From NCBI GenBank assembly GCA_007570785.1, contig ML660201.1, positions 41,554,863 to 41,618,862 of the forward strand: 64,000 nt of DNA, written 5' to 3'. This DNA is from Antilocapra americana. Its lineage: Eukaryota; Chordata; Mammalia; Artiodactyla; Antilocapridae. Of this stretch, positions 45,933 through 57,504 are shown in pieces. Position numbers and translations under genes: made by a program. Under the pieces are notes generated by a model. It did not search any database. It was not told the origin of the DNA and saw only the letters and a program-made list of their open reading frames with translations. Each line of letters starts with the position of its first letter. Position 1 is the stretch's first letter.

Positions 45933-47984
45933 CCTCTCTGGTGGAAACTCTTGCTATTTAAAGAGTGGTGGGTGAGTGAAGTTGCTGCTTATTTGGCCAA
46001 GTCTCTGTTTGAGATGGTTCTTCATTGGGCATTTTCCTGACCTCACACACAGATTGCTTTAGACAGTATCAAAAAATCATCTGAAAATGTTTTCCCTCAT
46101 AATGATATGATTGCACCACTGATGTTGATAAACATTAAAATGGCATAAAGCATTTCCTGTTCCAGCCTGAGAGAGATCTTGGAGGATTTGTCTAAATATT
46201 AGCATACCTCTAAAATGATCAGTGGATGATTATCTGGATAAGAGGTCAAAAAAAGGATGTTTAGAAAAAAAGAAACATGACGTGAGGCAGGTTTTCCCTT
46301 TCAGAACTCTCCAAACTGCTGTGGGAAAGGGAAGAGCTACTGTCCTGCTTTAACAGGTTAAAAATGAACCACTGTTAGTGAACAAAAGTGAGATATCATT
46401 ATCCTATTGATGCTCATTCTTAACTTGATTTTTGCCAATGTCTCCAGCCAAGAAATGCAAACCAGAGTTTCTGACTAGAAATAGGAGAAGAACTGAGTGG
46501 ACCATGCCTCTTTCTAATGCCAATTAATGAAGATGGGTTAATCTTATGGTCCACATAGAGGTTCTACTGACAAGTTCTCATATGAACTGATTAGGCTTCC
46601 CCTGTAGACATTTTTATCAGACTGATTCATTCCTCTGGAAGAAAGCTGGCTTTTACTTTTTTTTTTTTTTAGAAGAGATTCCAAATGGCTTGTCAAGATT
46701 ACATCTTGCATGTGAATCTCAGCCAGGATTATGTTACAGCCAAGATAATATTTAATAGGTAGAATCAGACAGGATGGTAGAAATGAAGGAAGCTGGTCCC
46801 AATAAATAGTAGGAGCGTGGATGTGTGGTGTACATACAGCCTAAGTGACTTCAAGGCAGTCTGTGGATTGTCTATCCTGAAAGGATGCATGAATGCATAA
46901 AATGTAATATTCAAAGGAAATAAATTACTTCAACTTTTGTCTGCTACTCATGGCATGAGCAGATTCTTATAAATGGCCTTCATGTCTGGGGCATTCCGTG
47001 ACCTAAATTCCTAAGCATCCCCTCAGATCCCCTATAAAAACCACAGACTTGAGAAGAGAAGGGAACCAGACCTGTTTGTGCTAAGCTGGCCTAATGCAGA
47101 GGGCTCTGCAGTATTTGAGAAGTGTGACAAACTCACCACATCTGAGGGGGCCCCTTTGAAGTGGCAGGTCCCTTGCTCTTGGAACACAAACGGAGCCACT
47201 GGCAGACCATGTAGGAGGTAGGCAGAGCAAAGGGCCTTTCCACTGGAGATCCTTGATTCCCTGGCATGGTATATTTTATGACAAGGCCCATAGCCAGAAG
47301 GGAAAGGGGCCTGGAAAGGTGCATGTCTGAATCATCTTTGTATTAATTCAGAAGAATCAAGGACAAAATCCTTTAAGATTTAAATTTGGTTTTGCATGAA
47401 GGGTCAAAGAAGAAATGTTATTAGTCCTTCCTAGACTCTGTAGAATGTAAACTCCATAAGGGCAGCCATACTAACATACTTCACTCTCTCTCCTCTCTCT
47501 CTCTTTTTTTAAATTGTCTGTACCTACTTTCATGGCTGTGGATATCAGTTCTGGCCGAAGTAAAACTTGACCTAGTGAGATAGCTGAAATAGAAATCACT
47601 AATGATTTGTTCTGACAAACATGAGTGGAAAAAAGCAATACCTGTTTTTAATCCTTAATCATAAGCATTCGCAGTAGAAACTTCATTATCCTTTCTTCTC
47701 AAAATCACTTGAGGGAGGCTTGATTGGTGATTAGTTGACCTGGATCATTCAGTTGCCAGGAAACAGGAAATTGGGGTGCAGAACCACATCTAACAATTGT
47801 TTGTTGGTGATGGTGCCATGGGCAATGTCCCCTAAGGTTGCCAGGAGTCACTGCGGTGCCAAGTCAAAGGGAGTCAGAGATGGTGGTCTTGCAGACTGTG
47901 CAGAGTCAAGAGTGTGGGCGGATGGTCAGCTCAAGAGAGTTCTCTCCAGCCTGGAAGTAAAAGACTTATAGTATCTTCTGATCA
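45933..47984. other. Mostly unassigned noncoding stretch
   Basis: Holds a T14 run (46657-46670) and an L2-like scrap at 47436-47480 ('gaatgtaaactccataaggg'). No gene is supported. Confidence 0.4.
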
Positions 47985-48345
47985 CTTTTTGCACTTTAAT
48001 TTAAATCTTAAAAATTTCAGAGGTACATTTGACACATGAAAATAGAATACTCACAAGGTATAAAAGGCTTTATACTAACAGGTCAATACCTCTCCAAGTC
48101 TTCAGTTCCTTTCCTCAGAAGAAGTTACTGTGCTAACAGTTTATGTATCTTCCTTCCAGAGACAGTGTGTGTATGCATGAGGACACGTCGGTGTGTATAA
48201 AGATGATTTTAAGATAAACGAATTGTATCAATCTGGTTTGCTCTTTTTAATTTAACATATATTAGAGTTTGTTCCTTTTCAGTACATAAAAGAAGTTGTT
48301 CCATTTATTGGCTTATGCTGTCTTTTCTGTTCATTGGGGCTATCT
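47985..48345 (-). repeat. Ancient L1M 3' fragment
   Basis: 'gacacatgaaaatagaatac', 'tatgtatcttccttccagag', 'gttgttccatttattggctt' resemble antisense L1M untranslated sequence. Confidence 0.5.
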
Positions 48346-48454
48346 GTTTAACTTTATTTCCTCTAACTAATTTCACTTGAAGAATCTTTGCCTTAAACTT
48401 AAATCATATGCCTTAAGCATCTAGAGAAGTATCTGGCAAGGAGGAGGCTTTTCC

Positions 48455-48545
48455 ACTTCTATTTGTGTGATGTTGAGTCAGTTCATTGCTCTAAGGCTCA
48501 GTATTCTCTTCTATGTAATGGGGATACTGTTTATCTGGCTGATAT
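48455..48545 (+). repeat. MIR fragment
   Basis: 'tctaaggctcagtattctct' and 'tctatgtaatggggatactg' fit the MIR core. Confidence 0.5.
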
Positions 48546-49400
48546 TTCCAATGACTGGCCATCTATCAAGTGTGTGCTCTCTCTTTCAAAGTACAGAATT
48601 ATTTCTGGGAAGAGAATGCATTTTCCAGCTTCCTTTCTAACTATTGCCAGCATGGAACTAAGTTTTGCCAGTGGAAAGTGAGAAGTAGTAACATGTGTCA
48701 GTTCAGGGCCAAGGTAATTAACGCCATAACTATATACTAAAGCATATCATTGGGGTAAAAATTAAATTCAGTGAGATGATGTCAGGAAAACATTAAGGCA
48801 TAGTAGTGCTAATAATAGTGATAATATTATTAAAATAATCTGTATATGATTCCCCTTATGAATAACCTCTAGTGTTTCCTCTACCAACTTTTATAAGGAC
48901 TCGGTACTTGATCATGGGCTCCAAAGCCAAGTGTATTTCACAGAAGCATTAAGGAGCAGTACATATTTTAAATGAAGATACAAAGGAGTACTCTCCTCTC
49001 TCAGACTAGAATAGACAGTCCCAGACTCTCAAGGAAGCCTTTAGTTACCCATTTCTGCCAGTCAGCCCATCATCTATACCACAGCGGTCCTTTTGAGATT
49101 CTCTAAGGCCTTTGCTTCTGACCCTGTCTCAGCCATGCCTCACCTTCTTCTACTGAATTATTATTTATGAACTCTGTCCCTGCTGAATTTGGTCCCAACA
49201 ACATGTGTCTCCTCCCTTTCCTGCCTTGGGAAATTCCACCTTTGTATTCTGGCTTACTGTGTTCACCTCTCTAGGCATCAGCTTTAAGATTCAACTTTAG
49301 AGCCTCCTCATTCCACTGAACCTCTGGAAACCTTAATTTCAATCCCTGTACTCTGAAGACCACTTGCCCTCTTCATGTGTGGTTAATAAATCTTGGTTCT
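48546..49400. other. Unassigned noncoding stretch before the candidate exon
   Basis: AT-rich, no recognised repeats or coding sequence. Confidence 0.4.
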
Positions 49401-49405
49401 TCCAG

Positions 49406-49470
49406 AGATTTCACGACCCGACTAATGGCCAGGATATCCGGATCTACCAGTATGTGGCAGAACACAAAAG
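49406..49470 (+). CDS. Candidate internal exon, 65 nt, product unknown
   Basis: I do not recognise this protein. What is seen: a 'ttaat' branch-point motif about 20 nt upstream, a T/C tract ending 'ggttcttccag' (AG at 49404-49405), then 65 nt open in the phase-0 frame. The frame starts Arg-Phe-His-Asp-Pro-Thr-Asn-Gly-Gln-Asp and continues with Ile-Arg-Ile-Tyr-Gln-Tyr-Val-Ala-Glu-His-Lys. It ends at 'aaaag|gcaagt', which is the tight consensus of GC-AG introns. The block has four CpGs in an otherwise CpG-poor area. If not spliced there, the frame runs on to TGA at 49491-49493. It lies on the same strand as the ERC2 exon and in the same phase, so a distal alternative ERC2 exon is possible, but nothing in the residues shows that. 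It could also be chance. Confidence 0.33.
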
Positions 49471-50164
49471 GCAAGTGGAAAGAGGCATGTGACATCTGTG
49501 ACTAACCAGGATACAAATGTGAAGAAAACTCCTTGGAAATGTTTTATAAAAATCAAAACTTATTCAATATACTGTTGAATATACTTGTTCAATGTATAAA
49601 TTCTACAGGAAATGGACTATAAATTATCCTTGATGTATCCTCATAATCTTGCATAGTACCTTGGGTTTATTAGGTCTCCAGTTACGTTTGTTAAATAAAT
49701 AAGTTATATAGATAACCTAGAAGTAAAAGATTAAATGGTCAAATATATATTTTACAAAACAAAATCCACATTCCATTTTTAAAAGAAAATATAGTTAAGA
49801 AGTATCCAAAATAACTAACTTTGTAAATTTAGATATTCTTTAGGCCTCCGCTTCTTATCTTTAAAATGAAATTATGGTAGCATGAAAGATTAGAAAAGGT
49901 ATCTGAATGTTAGAGATTATTGTATTTACTCACATTGGCAATAAGAGGTTGATAATCTAATTGTACAGTCTGAGGATATTAATCACCTTGAAGCTTAGGC
50001 ATCATAATAAAAATAATATGTTTCAGTGAAAAATTGATAAGAGCTCATCTCCTGACTTTGTGGGCAAGAGGCAAGTCACTCATTTCCTTTTAAATGAGAA
50101 TAATGCACATCTTCTTCCCAGTTAGGTTGCATATATTAATCGAACTACTTACAATTTACTGTGT

Positions 50165-50262
50165 GTGAGTTCATCTATTTCCTTTTTTCACTGCTATGGC
50201 CCCAGGTTTTGACAAGAGCCAGGTACATAGTAGGTACTCAATAAATGTTTCTTGAATGAATG
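50165..50262 (+). repeat. L2 3'-end fragment
   Basis: 'caggtacatagtaggtactc' and 'aataaatgtttcttgaatga' are the L2 3' terminus in sense orientation. Confidence 0.75.
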
Positions 50263-50292
50263 AGAAGCCATTGGGTGTTCATGCATGTATCT

Positions 50293-50395
50293 TCTCTGTC
50301 AGCATATGTTGAATTAAACACCTACTATATACTAAGCACTGGAGTAAGGAGCCAGTCCCAAAGGAACTCAGAGCCCAGTAAAGGGAGACATGTAT
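50293..50395 (-). repeat. L2 3'-end fragment
   Basis: 'acacctactatatactaagc' and 'caaaggaactcagagcccag' are antisense L2, facing the sense copy just upstream. Confidence 0.7.
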
Positions 50396-50674
50396 GCTTG
50401 CCAATTGTTCCTGCATCTTCAGAAACTTCGTGGACAACAGATGTAGAGTCATTTTACAGAATGCCCGAAGGTGCCAGTCTGACCACTGGGTTGATAGATA
50501 GTATAGTATAGTTGAGTATTTTTCAATGGGGTGGTTGAAAAAATACAAAGTAATTTTAAAGGGTTAATATATCCCTGATGCATTTTTGTCATTGTGTAAT
50601 TTTTATTCACAGATAGTAAAATAATCATCATAATTGGGTTTTGGAGCTTTCACCATACGAGGAGTGGGCAGAAT

Positions 50675-50920
50675 GAAGTAGTGGAAAGAGTGACCTGGGT
50701 GTGCATCCACTCCTAGCAAGACTAACTGGTTAACCATGGGCATAGGGTTGGCAGAGAAATAGATAAAGAAATGCAGGAAACTCTGCCACTTCAGTTTTAA
50801 ATTGTGGACAGTAACAGCTAACTCATGTGGTGATCACCAGATTATTTGAGATAAAATATATAAAATTTCTGGCCTATAGTACTAAATAGTTAGAAATACA
50901 ATTTTTATTATTGTTATAAA
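50675..50920 (+). repeat. MIR fragment
   Basis: 'gtggaaagagtgacctgggt', 'aactctgccacttcagtttt' and 'aaatttctggcctatagtac' fit a diverged MIR. Confidence 0.5.
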
Positions 50921-51384
50921 TATGATTATGATGGTGGAGAATTAGAGATATAGGGCAGAGTTCAGAGAATGACACCTGAAGCAGTGGCTGAATCTTCCAA
51001 GGCAGGAAACACCACCAGAGTTGTCTGGTTAGCTTGTGCTTTCCCTGGCACCAAACTGAGGTTCCAGACCCAGCTGTGCCATGGGTGGAGAAACCATTCT
51101 GTCAGTCTGATGGTACTGTAGGGGCTGTGGGTGGTGAGCGTCCAGTCACCAGTGTCCTGGTGCTGTTGGCATCAGTGAACCATGTCACTCCTCTAACAAG
51201 TGGGTTCAGAACTATAGCTATGCCTTGCCACACTGGCATGACCAGTTCAATGATCACATTAAAAAAATATTAGGTATTAGTCTTGTGAAAATTAGTCTCC
51301 CGAAGTTTTGAACTACATGGAAATAATGATGAAAAGACCACGTATGTTTTCAGAAGACAGGAAATGACCCTGTTTTCACTGTTG

Positions 51385-51640
51385 GCAAGCAGCATAGCAC
51401 AGTGAGCAAGTGCACAGATTCTGGGGCAAAGCTGCCTGCACAGGAGTCTTGCCTTGGTCATTTTCCAGCTACTGTGTGTGCCTTTGGAAAGTCGCTTAAC
51501 CTCCCTGCTCTTGTTACCATTGTTTATAAAATGGAAGATTATAGTACCTAAAGAGTTGGATTGTTATGAGGATTGAGTATGTTGGTACTTCTAGAATGCT
51601 AAGATAATGCCTGGTGAATAGGAAGTACAAATAGGTAAGT
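51385..51640 (+). repeat. MIR SINE, near full length
   Basis: 'gcatagcacagtgagcaagt', 'ttttccagctactgtgtgtg', 'ggattgttatgaggattgag' and 'aatgcctggtgaataggaag' cover MIR from head to tail. Confidence 0.82.
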
Positions 51641-51642
51641 AA

Positions 51643-51676
51643 ATGGATGGATGGATGGATGGATGGATGGATGGAT
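51643..51676. repeat. (GGAT)n microsatellite
   Basis: Eight uninterrupted tetranucleotide units at the 3' end of the MIR. Confidence 0.95.
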
Positions 51677-51699
51677 AAAGTAGAGAAACTTTTAGTTAA

Positions 51700-51945
51700 G
51701 TCTAAAGGAGTTCCCATAGGAATTGCTCATACTTTTTGAGCATTTTCTTTTGCCAAGTTCTAATTTTCCCAGCACCCTAATAAGGGAGGTTCTTTTATTT
51801 TGCCCTCTTACTGGGCAAGAATCTGGACAAAGTAGTGACTTACCAAGGACATACAATAGGTAGGTGACAGAGCAGGATTCCAGTGTAAGTCTTTCTGATT
51901 CCAAAGTCCTGAGATCTTAGCTCCTGAACCAATACAATATCCCCT
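51700..51945 (-). repeat. MIR SINE
   Basis: 'agtagtgacttaccaaggac', 'ggtaggtgacagagcaggat' and 'gattccaaagtcctgagatc' are antisense MIR. Confidence 0.62.
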
Positions 51946-52039
51946 CGGAAGGGTCTATGAAGAAGTAATTCTTCCACAGACTCCATTGCCTTGTATTCTT
52001 AAAGCCCAGCAATGCAGATTATGCTAGGCTTATTTCTGT

Positions 52040-52130
52040 TTGTTCATCCCCTTATTCCTTCACTCATTCAGTAGTTTCAAGTGCCTTCTCTATACCAGGA
52101 ACTCTTCGAGTTGTGTTGAAACCCAGGGGT
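52040..52130 (-). repeat. L2 3'-end fragment
   Basis: 'ttccttcactcattcagtag' and 'ctctataccaggaactcttc' fit antisense L2. Confidence 0.5.
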
Positions 52131-52616
52131 ATTTCTATTAGTCTTCCTATTAGCACTTGTTAGTCTTACCTGAGTTATGTTCTCTGGGTGTTTCATGCAT
52201 ATCTACCAAACTTTTACTGAGTGCTTCTGTTGACGAGGCACAGTACTAGTCATCAGTTATGTACCTTAAAACCCACAAGAGCCCACACAAGAATAGTGTT
52301 GCTCATATTTGCACTTTTCAGTATCTGGAAAATAGTAGGCAATAAAGAGTCTCTTGACTGAATGCATAAATGGACAACTGGACAACTAGTGGATACTCAG
52401 GAAAAAATAGTGATGGATGATAACTAACCTGGGGACCTCTTATAAGTCATTTAATCTCTTAGAAACTTAGCTAGCTAACCAACTTCCTTTTTTCCCTGCT
52501 CTAAATTTTACAATATAAAAAAGTTTAGATGAGTTACATCTTCTGAGTAGTCTTAACGTTGTAGGTTAGGACAGAAATAGCCTCAGGCTGCTAAAGGTCC
52601 TGGTGGTTAAGGCTGA

Positions 52617-54685
52617 AAGGCAAAATGGTTGTCGGAGGCGGCTTTACAAATAGCTGAGAAAAGAAGGGAAGTGAAAGGCAAAGAAGAAAAAGAAAGATAT
52701 ACCCATCTGAATGAAGAGTTCCAAAAAATAGCAAGGAGAGAGAAGAAAGCCTTTCTCAGGGATCAATGCAAAGAAATAGAGGAAAACAATAGACTGGGAA
52801 AGACTAGAGATCTCTTCAAGAAAATTAGAGATACCAAGGGCACATTTCATGCATAGATGAACACAATAAAGGATAGAAATGGTATGGACCTAACAGAAGC
52901 AGAAGATATTAAGAAGAGGTGGCAAGAATACACAGAAGAACTATACAAAAAAGATCTTCATGACCCAGATAACCACAAAGGTATGATCACTCACCTAGAG
53001 TCAGACATTCTGGAATGCCAAGTCAAGTGGGCCTTAGGAAGCATCACCACGAACAAAGCTGGTGGAGGTGATGGAATTCCAGTTGAGCTATTTCAAATCC
53101 TAAAAGATGATACTGTGAAAGTGCTGCACTCAATATGCCAACGAATTTGTAAAACTCAGCAGTGGCCACAGGACTGGAAAAGGTCAGCTTTCATTCCAAT
53201 CCCAAAGAAAGGCCATGCCAAAGAATGCTCAAACTACCATGCAATTGCACTCATCTCGGACAAGACTGAGTAACTTTGCTTTCACTTTTCACTTTCATGC
53301 ATTGGAGAAAGAAATGGCAACCCACTCCGGTGTTCTTGCCTACATAATCCCAGGGAGCCTGGTGGGCTGCTCTGTGCAACTCTGTGGGGTTGCACAGAGT
53401 CGGACACGACTGAATCGACTTAGCAGCAGCAGCAGCACACACTAGGAAAGTAATGCTCAAAATTCTCCAAGCCAGGTTTCAACAGTATATGAACCGTGAA
53501 CTTCCAGATGTTCAAGCTGGATTTAGAAAAGGCGGAGGAACCAGAGATCAAATTGGCAACATCCATTGGATCACTGGAAAAGCAAGAGAGTTCTAGAAAA
53601 ACATCTACTTCTGCCTTATTGACTATGCCAAAGCCTTTGACTGTGTGGATCACAATAAACTGGAAAATTCTGAAAGAGATGGGAACACCAGACCACCTGA
53701 CCTACCTCCTGAGAAATCTGTATGCAGGTCAAGAAGCAACAGTTACAACTGGACATGGAACAACAAACTGGTTCCATTTGGGAAAGGAGTACATCAAGGC
53801 TATGTGTTGTCACCCTGCTTCTTTAACTTGTATGCAGAGTACAACATGCAAAATGCTGGGCTAGATGAAGTACAAGCTGGGATCAAGATTGCCGGGAGAA
53901 ATATCAATAACCTCAGATACGCAGATGACACCACCCTTATGGCAGAAAGTGAAGAACTAAAGAGCCCCTTGATGAAAGTGAAAGAGGATAGTGAAAAAGT
54001 TGGCTTAAAACTCAACTTTCTGAAAACTAAGATCCTGGTATCTGGTCCCATCATTTCACGGCAAATAGATGGGGAAACAGTAGAAACAATGAGAGACTTT
54101 ATATTTTTGGGCTCCAAAATCACTGCAGATGGTGATTGCAGCCATGAAATTAAAAGACACTTGTTCCTTGGAAGAAAAGCTATGACCAACCTAGACAGCA
54201 TATTAAAACGCAGAGACATTACTCTGCCAACAAAGGTCCGTCTAGTGTAAGCTATGCTTTTTCCAGTAGTCATGTATGGATGTTAGAGTTGGACTGTAAA
54301 GAAAGCTGAGCGAGGAAGAACTGATGCTTTTGAACTATGGTGTTGGAGAAGACTCTAGCGAGCCCCTTGGACTGCAAGGAGATCCAACCAGTCTGTTCTA
54401 AAGGAAATCAGTCCTGAATATTCACTGGAAGGACTGATGCTGAAGCTGAAACTCCAATACTTTGGCCACCTGATGTGAAGAACTGACTCATTGGATTCTG
54501 TTACTGATGCTGGGAAAGACTGAAGGCAGGAGAAGGAGACGACAGAGGATGAGATGGTTGGATGGCATCACCTACGCTATGGACATTAGTTTGAGAAAGC
54601 TCCAGGAATTGGTGATGGATGGACAGGGAAGGCTGGTGTGCTGCAGTCCATGGGATTGCAAAGAGCTGGACATGACTGAGCTGAG
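52617..54685 (+). pseudogene. BovB ORF2 reverse-transcriptase pseudogene
   Basis: Reverse-transcriptase pseudogene in one orientation across the element. Before the SINE the frame runs 52617-53255, broken by TAG at 52854-52856. After the SINE it continues in a new frame. The Tyr-Ala-Asp-Asp catalytic motif is intact at 53918-53929, with the preceding Asn-Asn-Leu-Arg context. Damage seen: TAG at 53594, a two-base loss near 53660 later compensated by a one-base loss near 53770, TAA at 54248, and TAG at 54284 and 54356. The C-terminal part after 54360 also carries indels. Compared with the intact 33371-33760 fragment, this copy is clearly older. It cannot make an active enzyme. Confidence 0.93.
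53256..53440 (+). mobile_element. Bov-A-type SINE nested in BovB
   Basis: Starts with 'cggacaagactgagtaactt', then 'gcattggagaaagaaatggc', and ends with 'gagtcggacacgactgaatc' and an AGC repeat tail (53421-53437). BovB reading resumes at 'aggaaagtaatgctcaaaat'. The SINE lacks a tRNA-like head. No clear target duplication was found. Confidence 0.92.
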
Positions 54686-54689
54686 GGGA

Positions 54690-55190
54690 AAATTAACCCA
54701 TGGTCTAGCCAGATGTGTTTGGGCCACTCCTTGGGCTTCCACTGAAACCAAACAAGAGAATGGAGAGATGGGAATCTGAGTCCATAATCCTTGCCTCTTT
54801 ACCTCCATCTCACCCTGTCTCCCAGAGCTTGACAGCCTTCCAGCAGTGGAGTAAGAGTGAGCAGGACCAGATCCAGAAAAAAGAAATGGCTTGAATCTCA
54901 CAGTCATTCATGCCCTGGGCATCCATGCTTCTCTTCTCCAACCAATTAGTTCTCTGGTCCAGCTTGACCCAGATGGGAAGCCGTTGTTTATGCATCTACC
55001 TGAAGTTCTCACCACTTGCCAGCTCTGCAAGGTGGTATGTAGATAGGCACACAGGACACATTTGCTCTCTGGCTGAAATGGTGAGCCTTTCTCTGCTGGC
55101 ATGCATAGGGGGGAGCCAGCTGTTTGCCGCCCCTCTGGCTCATCTGCCCAGTGGGAGTTCACGTAGAGAGTAAGTCAGCACAGTGTCGGG
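54690..55190. other. Unassigned noncoding stretch
   Basis: No exon, repeat or RNA gene recognised. Confidence 0.4.
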
Positions 55191-55194
55191 GGTT

Positions 55195-55430
55195 AGCAAG
55201 AGTTAGTGCAGGCTCCAGGGTCAAGTATCCTCAGTTGCAATCCCAACTCCTGCATTTACTAGCTCTGAGATCTTGAGCAGAGGACTTAGAGCCTCAAAGC
55301 CTCAGCTTCCACATGTGTTTGACAGGGGATTATAAGAGCTCTGACCATTCAATGTTGTTGTGAAAGTTGAGTGAGATAATCTTTAAGAAACCACAAACAG
55401 TAGATACACAGTAAACAGAAGCATTTTTTA
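55195..55430 (+). repeat. MIR SINE
   Basis: 'tgcatttactagctctgaga', 'caaagcctcagcttccacat', 'gttgttgtgaaagttgagtg' and 'agtagatacacagtaaacag' follow MIR order. Confidence 0.82.
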
Positions 55431-56730
55431 TTGTTCTTCTTTGTGGGATTCCTTCAGGAGCCAATAGTGTGGATTCTGTAGCGATAAAAACCCCCACGTT
55501 TGTCCAGTGCCTGTCAGGTGATGGTTGGTGGCCAGCCAAAAGCAGTCCATTTGGTCATAGTATTCTGGAAGGAGCATTCCAGCCACTCTTCCTACCTCCT
55601 AAATTTTCTCAAGCCTTCTTGTCATTGCTGAGAGTTTCTGACTCAAAATTAGGAAGAAATCAAGTGAGAATTAGTTGAGCATGCATTGTAAAGATGGTCC
55701 ATTTAGCTGGCCGAGCTAGAGTTTGGAGAGGGTGTTTGAAAGACTAGCTTGTAACTTTCAGTGCCAACCCAGAGGCGTGAGGCAATAATTTTTTTTTTCC
55801 TCCTGGAAGGTCCACAGCCTCCTCCTAGGGCAATCTCTTGAGTTTCACTGAATTGGCTGTTACGTTTGGAAACCACCTTGTGCATCTGAGCATTTGGGGG
55901 AAAGCTATTGACTAACCCTTACTCTCTTTCAGTCTGTCTCCATTTCCCCAGTATTTAGGAGCCTTGGCCAAACAAAGAACCCATTGTGTCTCTGGTACAA
56001 GCACCAGAACTAAATTAAACATTCATTGAGCCTTAATTAATTGTATTAAGGTTGGGCAATTCCCATTGCGTGGGAAAAAAAAAACGAGTACTTCATTTAC
56101 TCGCAATGTGGTGTATGTCCCTTAGTATTGAGCTAAACCACCATGAGACAATCACTCACTTAACAGAAACTGGGGCCTTGGACCAGGAACTAATTAGCCC
56201 CTCTTTCTCTATATATAGCTATCTTCACCACCAAGACCATCTGGAAGTTGTTACCTTCCAAATTCTTTCCATCTATTTTTTTTTTTTCCAAACCAATCAT
56301 TACCGCCATGATTCTTTCTTTCTTTCTTATTTTTATATTATGTGACTTCCCACTCTTAGATTCTCCAGTGTTATCTAGATCACAGTCCAGCTGCCCTGCA
56401 TCTTTACTCTGTTTGATTTTCAAGTGGCACACCTATTTTTATGTACATTTCCAGTGGCAGAGGGGGGAAAAAAATCTTTGTGTAAAACCCAGAGGTGGAA
56501 TCAGGGATGATTGCCAAGGGATTTGGGCCTACCCAAGTTGACTGCACGCCCACAAGGGAGGCCCCTGAGCCCTGTGAAGCCCCTTCAGTAGTGTCTTTGA
56601 TGGTCAGAGACACATGGGGAGTTCTTGGAAGGACTTGGGTTCCTGCCCAGCTCATTGAGCAGAAAGCACCAATGTAATCTGCCTTTTCTTTGAAGAGAAC
56701 TCACTCAGATCAGGGTCTGCTATGCTTTGA
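55431..56730. other. Unassigned noncoding stretch
   Basis: Includes a T run at 56277-56288 and several A runs. No recognised gene or repeat. Confidence 0.4.
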
Positions 56731-56732
56731 GA

Positions 56733-56950
56733 GTCAGCTTCCTAGGTGGCGCTAGTGGTAAAGAACCTGCCTGCCAATATGGGATACACAGGAGATGCAG
56801 GTTCGATCCCTGTGTTGGGAAGATCCCCTGGAGAAGGGCATGGCCACCCACTCCAGAGTATTCTTGCCTGGAAAATCCCATGGGCAGTGGAGCCTGGCAG
56901 ACTACAGTCCATAGGATTGCAAAGGGTCAGACACGACTGAAGCGACAGCG
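56733..56950 (+). mobile_element. Bov-tA SINE
   Basis: Head 'agcttcctaggtggcgctag', B-box-containing 'aggttcgatccctgtgttgg' and tail 'gtcagacacgactgaagcga' are all present. No target duplication clear. Confidence 0.93.
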
Positions 56951-56965
56951 TACAAGGTAGTATAA

Positions 56966-57181
56966 GGGTTCTCGTGGTGGCTCGGATGGTCAAGAATCTG
57001 CCTGCAATACAGGAGACCTGGGTTGAAGCCCTGGGTTGGGAAGATACCCTGGGGAAGGGAATGGCTCCCCACTCTAGTATTCTTGTCTGGAGAATTCCAT
57101 GGACAAAGGAGCCTGGTGGGCTACAGTTCTTGGGGTTGCAAAGAGTTGGACACTATTGAGTGACTAACACACACACACAAA
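56966..57181 (+). mobile_element. Bov-tA SINE
   Basis: Head 'gggttctcgtggtggctcgg', middle 'gagacctgggttgaagccct', tail 'tattgagtgactaacacaca' with a (CA)n end. Flanked by a 7-bp target duplication 'agtataa' (56959-56965 and 57182-57188). Same orientation as its neighbour 16 bp upstream. Confidence 0.93.
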
Positions 57182-57504
57182 AGTATAATACCTGTCTTAG
57201 CTGACACTAGACTTTAGGAGTGAGGCCTCGAAATACTTCATGAACCTATAATCCTAAACTCTTATTCTCACAAAATTCCGTCTGAAGGACCCTGTGTTCT
57301 TCACCCACCTCCTCTCCTACCACTGTACTCCAGTTCACTGCAGTCCCAGAGCCTTGGCTGTCTTCTGCCCCCACCATGCCCAGCTTCTTCCTGCCTCAGA
57401 ACTTTTGAGCCTCCTGTCTCCTGAGCCTGGAACCCATCCCCACCTATCTTTGCAAGACTTGTCACCGTGTAGTTTTCAGTTTAGCCTGTCACCACCGAGG
57501 TGGT

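Larger units (their letters stand above)
52610..54685 (+). mobile_element. BovB (RTE-clade) LINE, 5'-truncated 2.1-kb copy
   Basis: Covers about the last two thirds of BovB, from 'ggcggctttacaaatagctg' to 'gctggacatgactgagctga'. A Bov-A SINE interrupts it at about 53256-53440. The endonuclease domain is lost by 5' truncation. BovB spread by horizontal transfer among vertebrates and supplies the machinery for Bov-tA/Bov-A SINEs. No target duplication was identified. Confidence 0.95.

Noticed and set aside
53800..54273. 157-codon minus-strand frame
   Set aside because: Antisense to the BovB reverse transcriptase, with no independent support.
56733..57035. tRNA-like sequences in the SINE heads
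   Set aside because: They carry a B-box but cannot form a full tRNA cloverleaf. They are SINE promoter relics, not tRNA genes.
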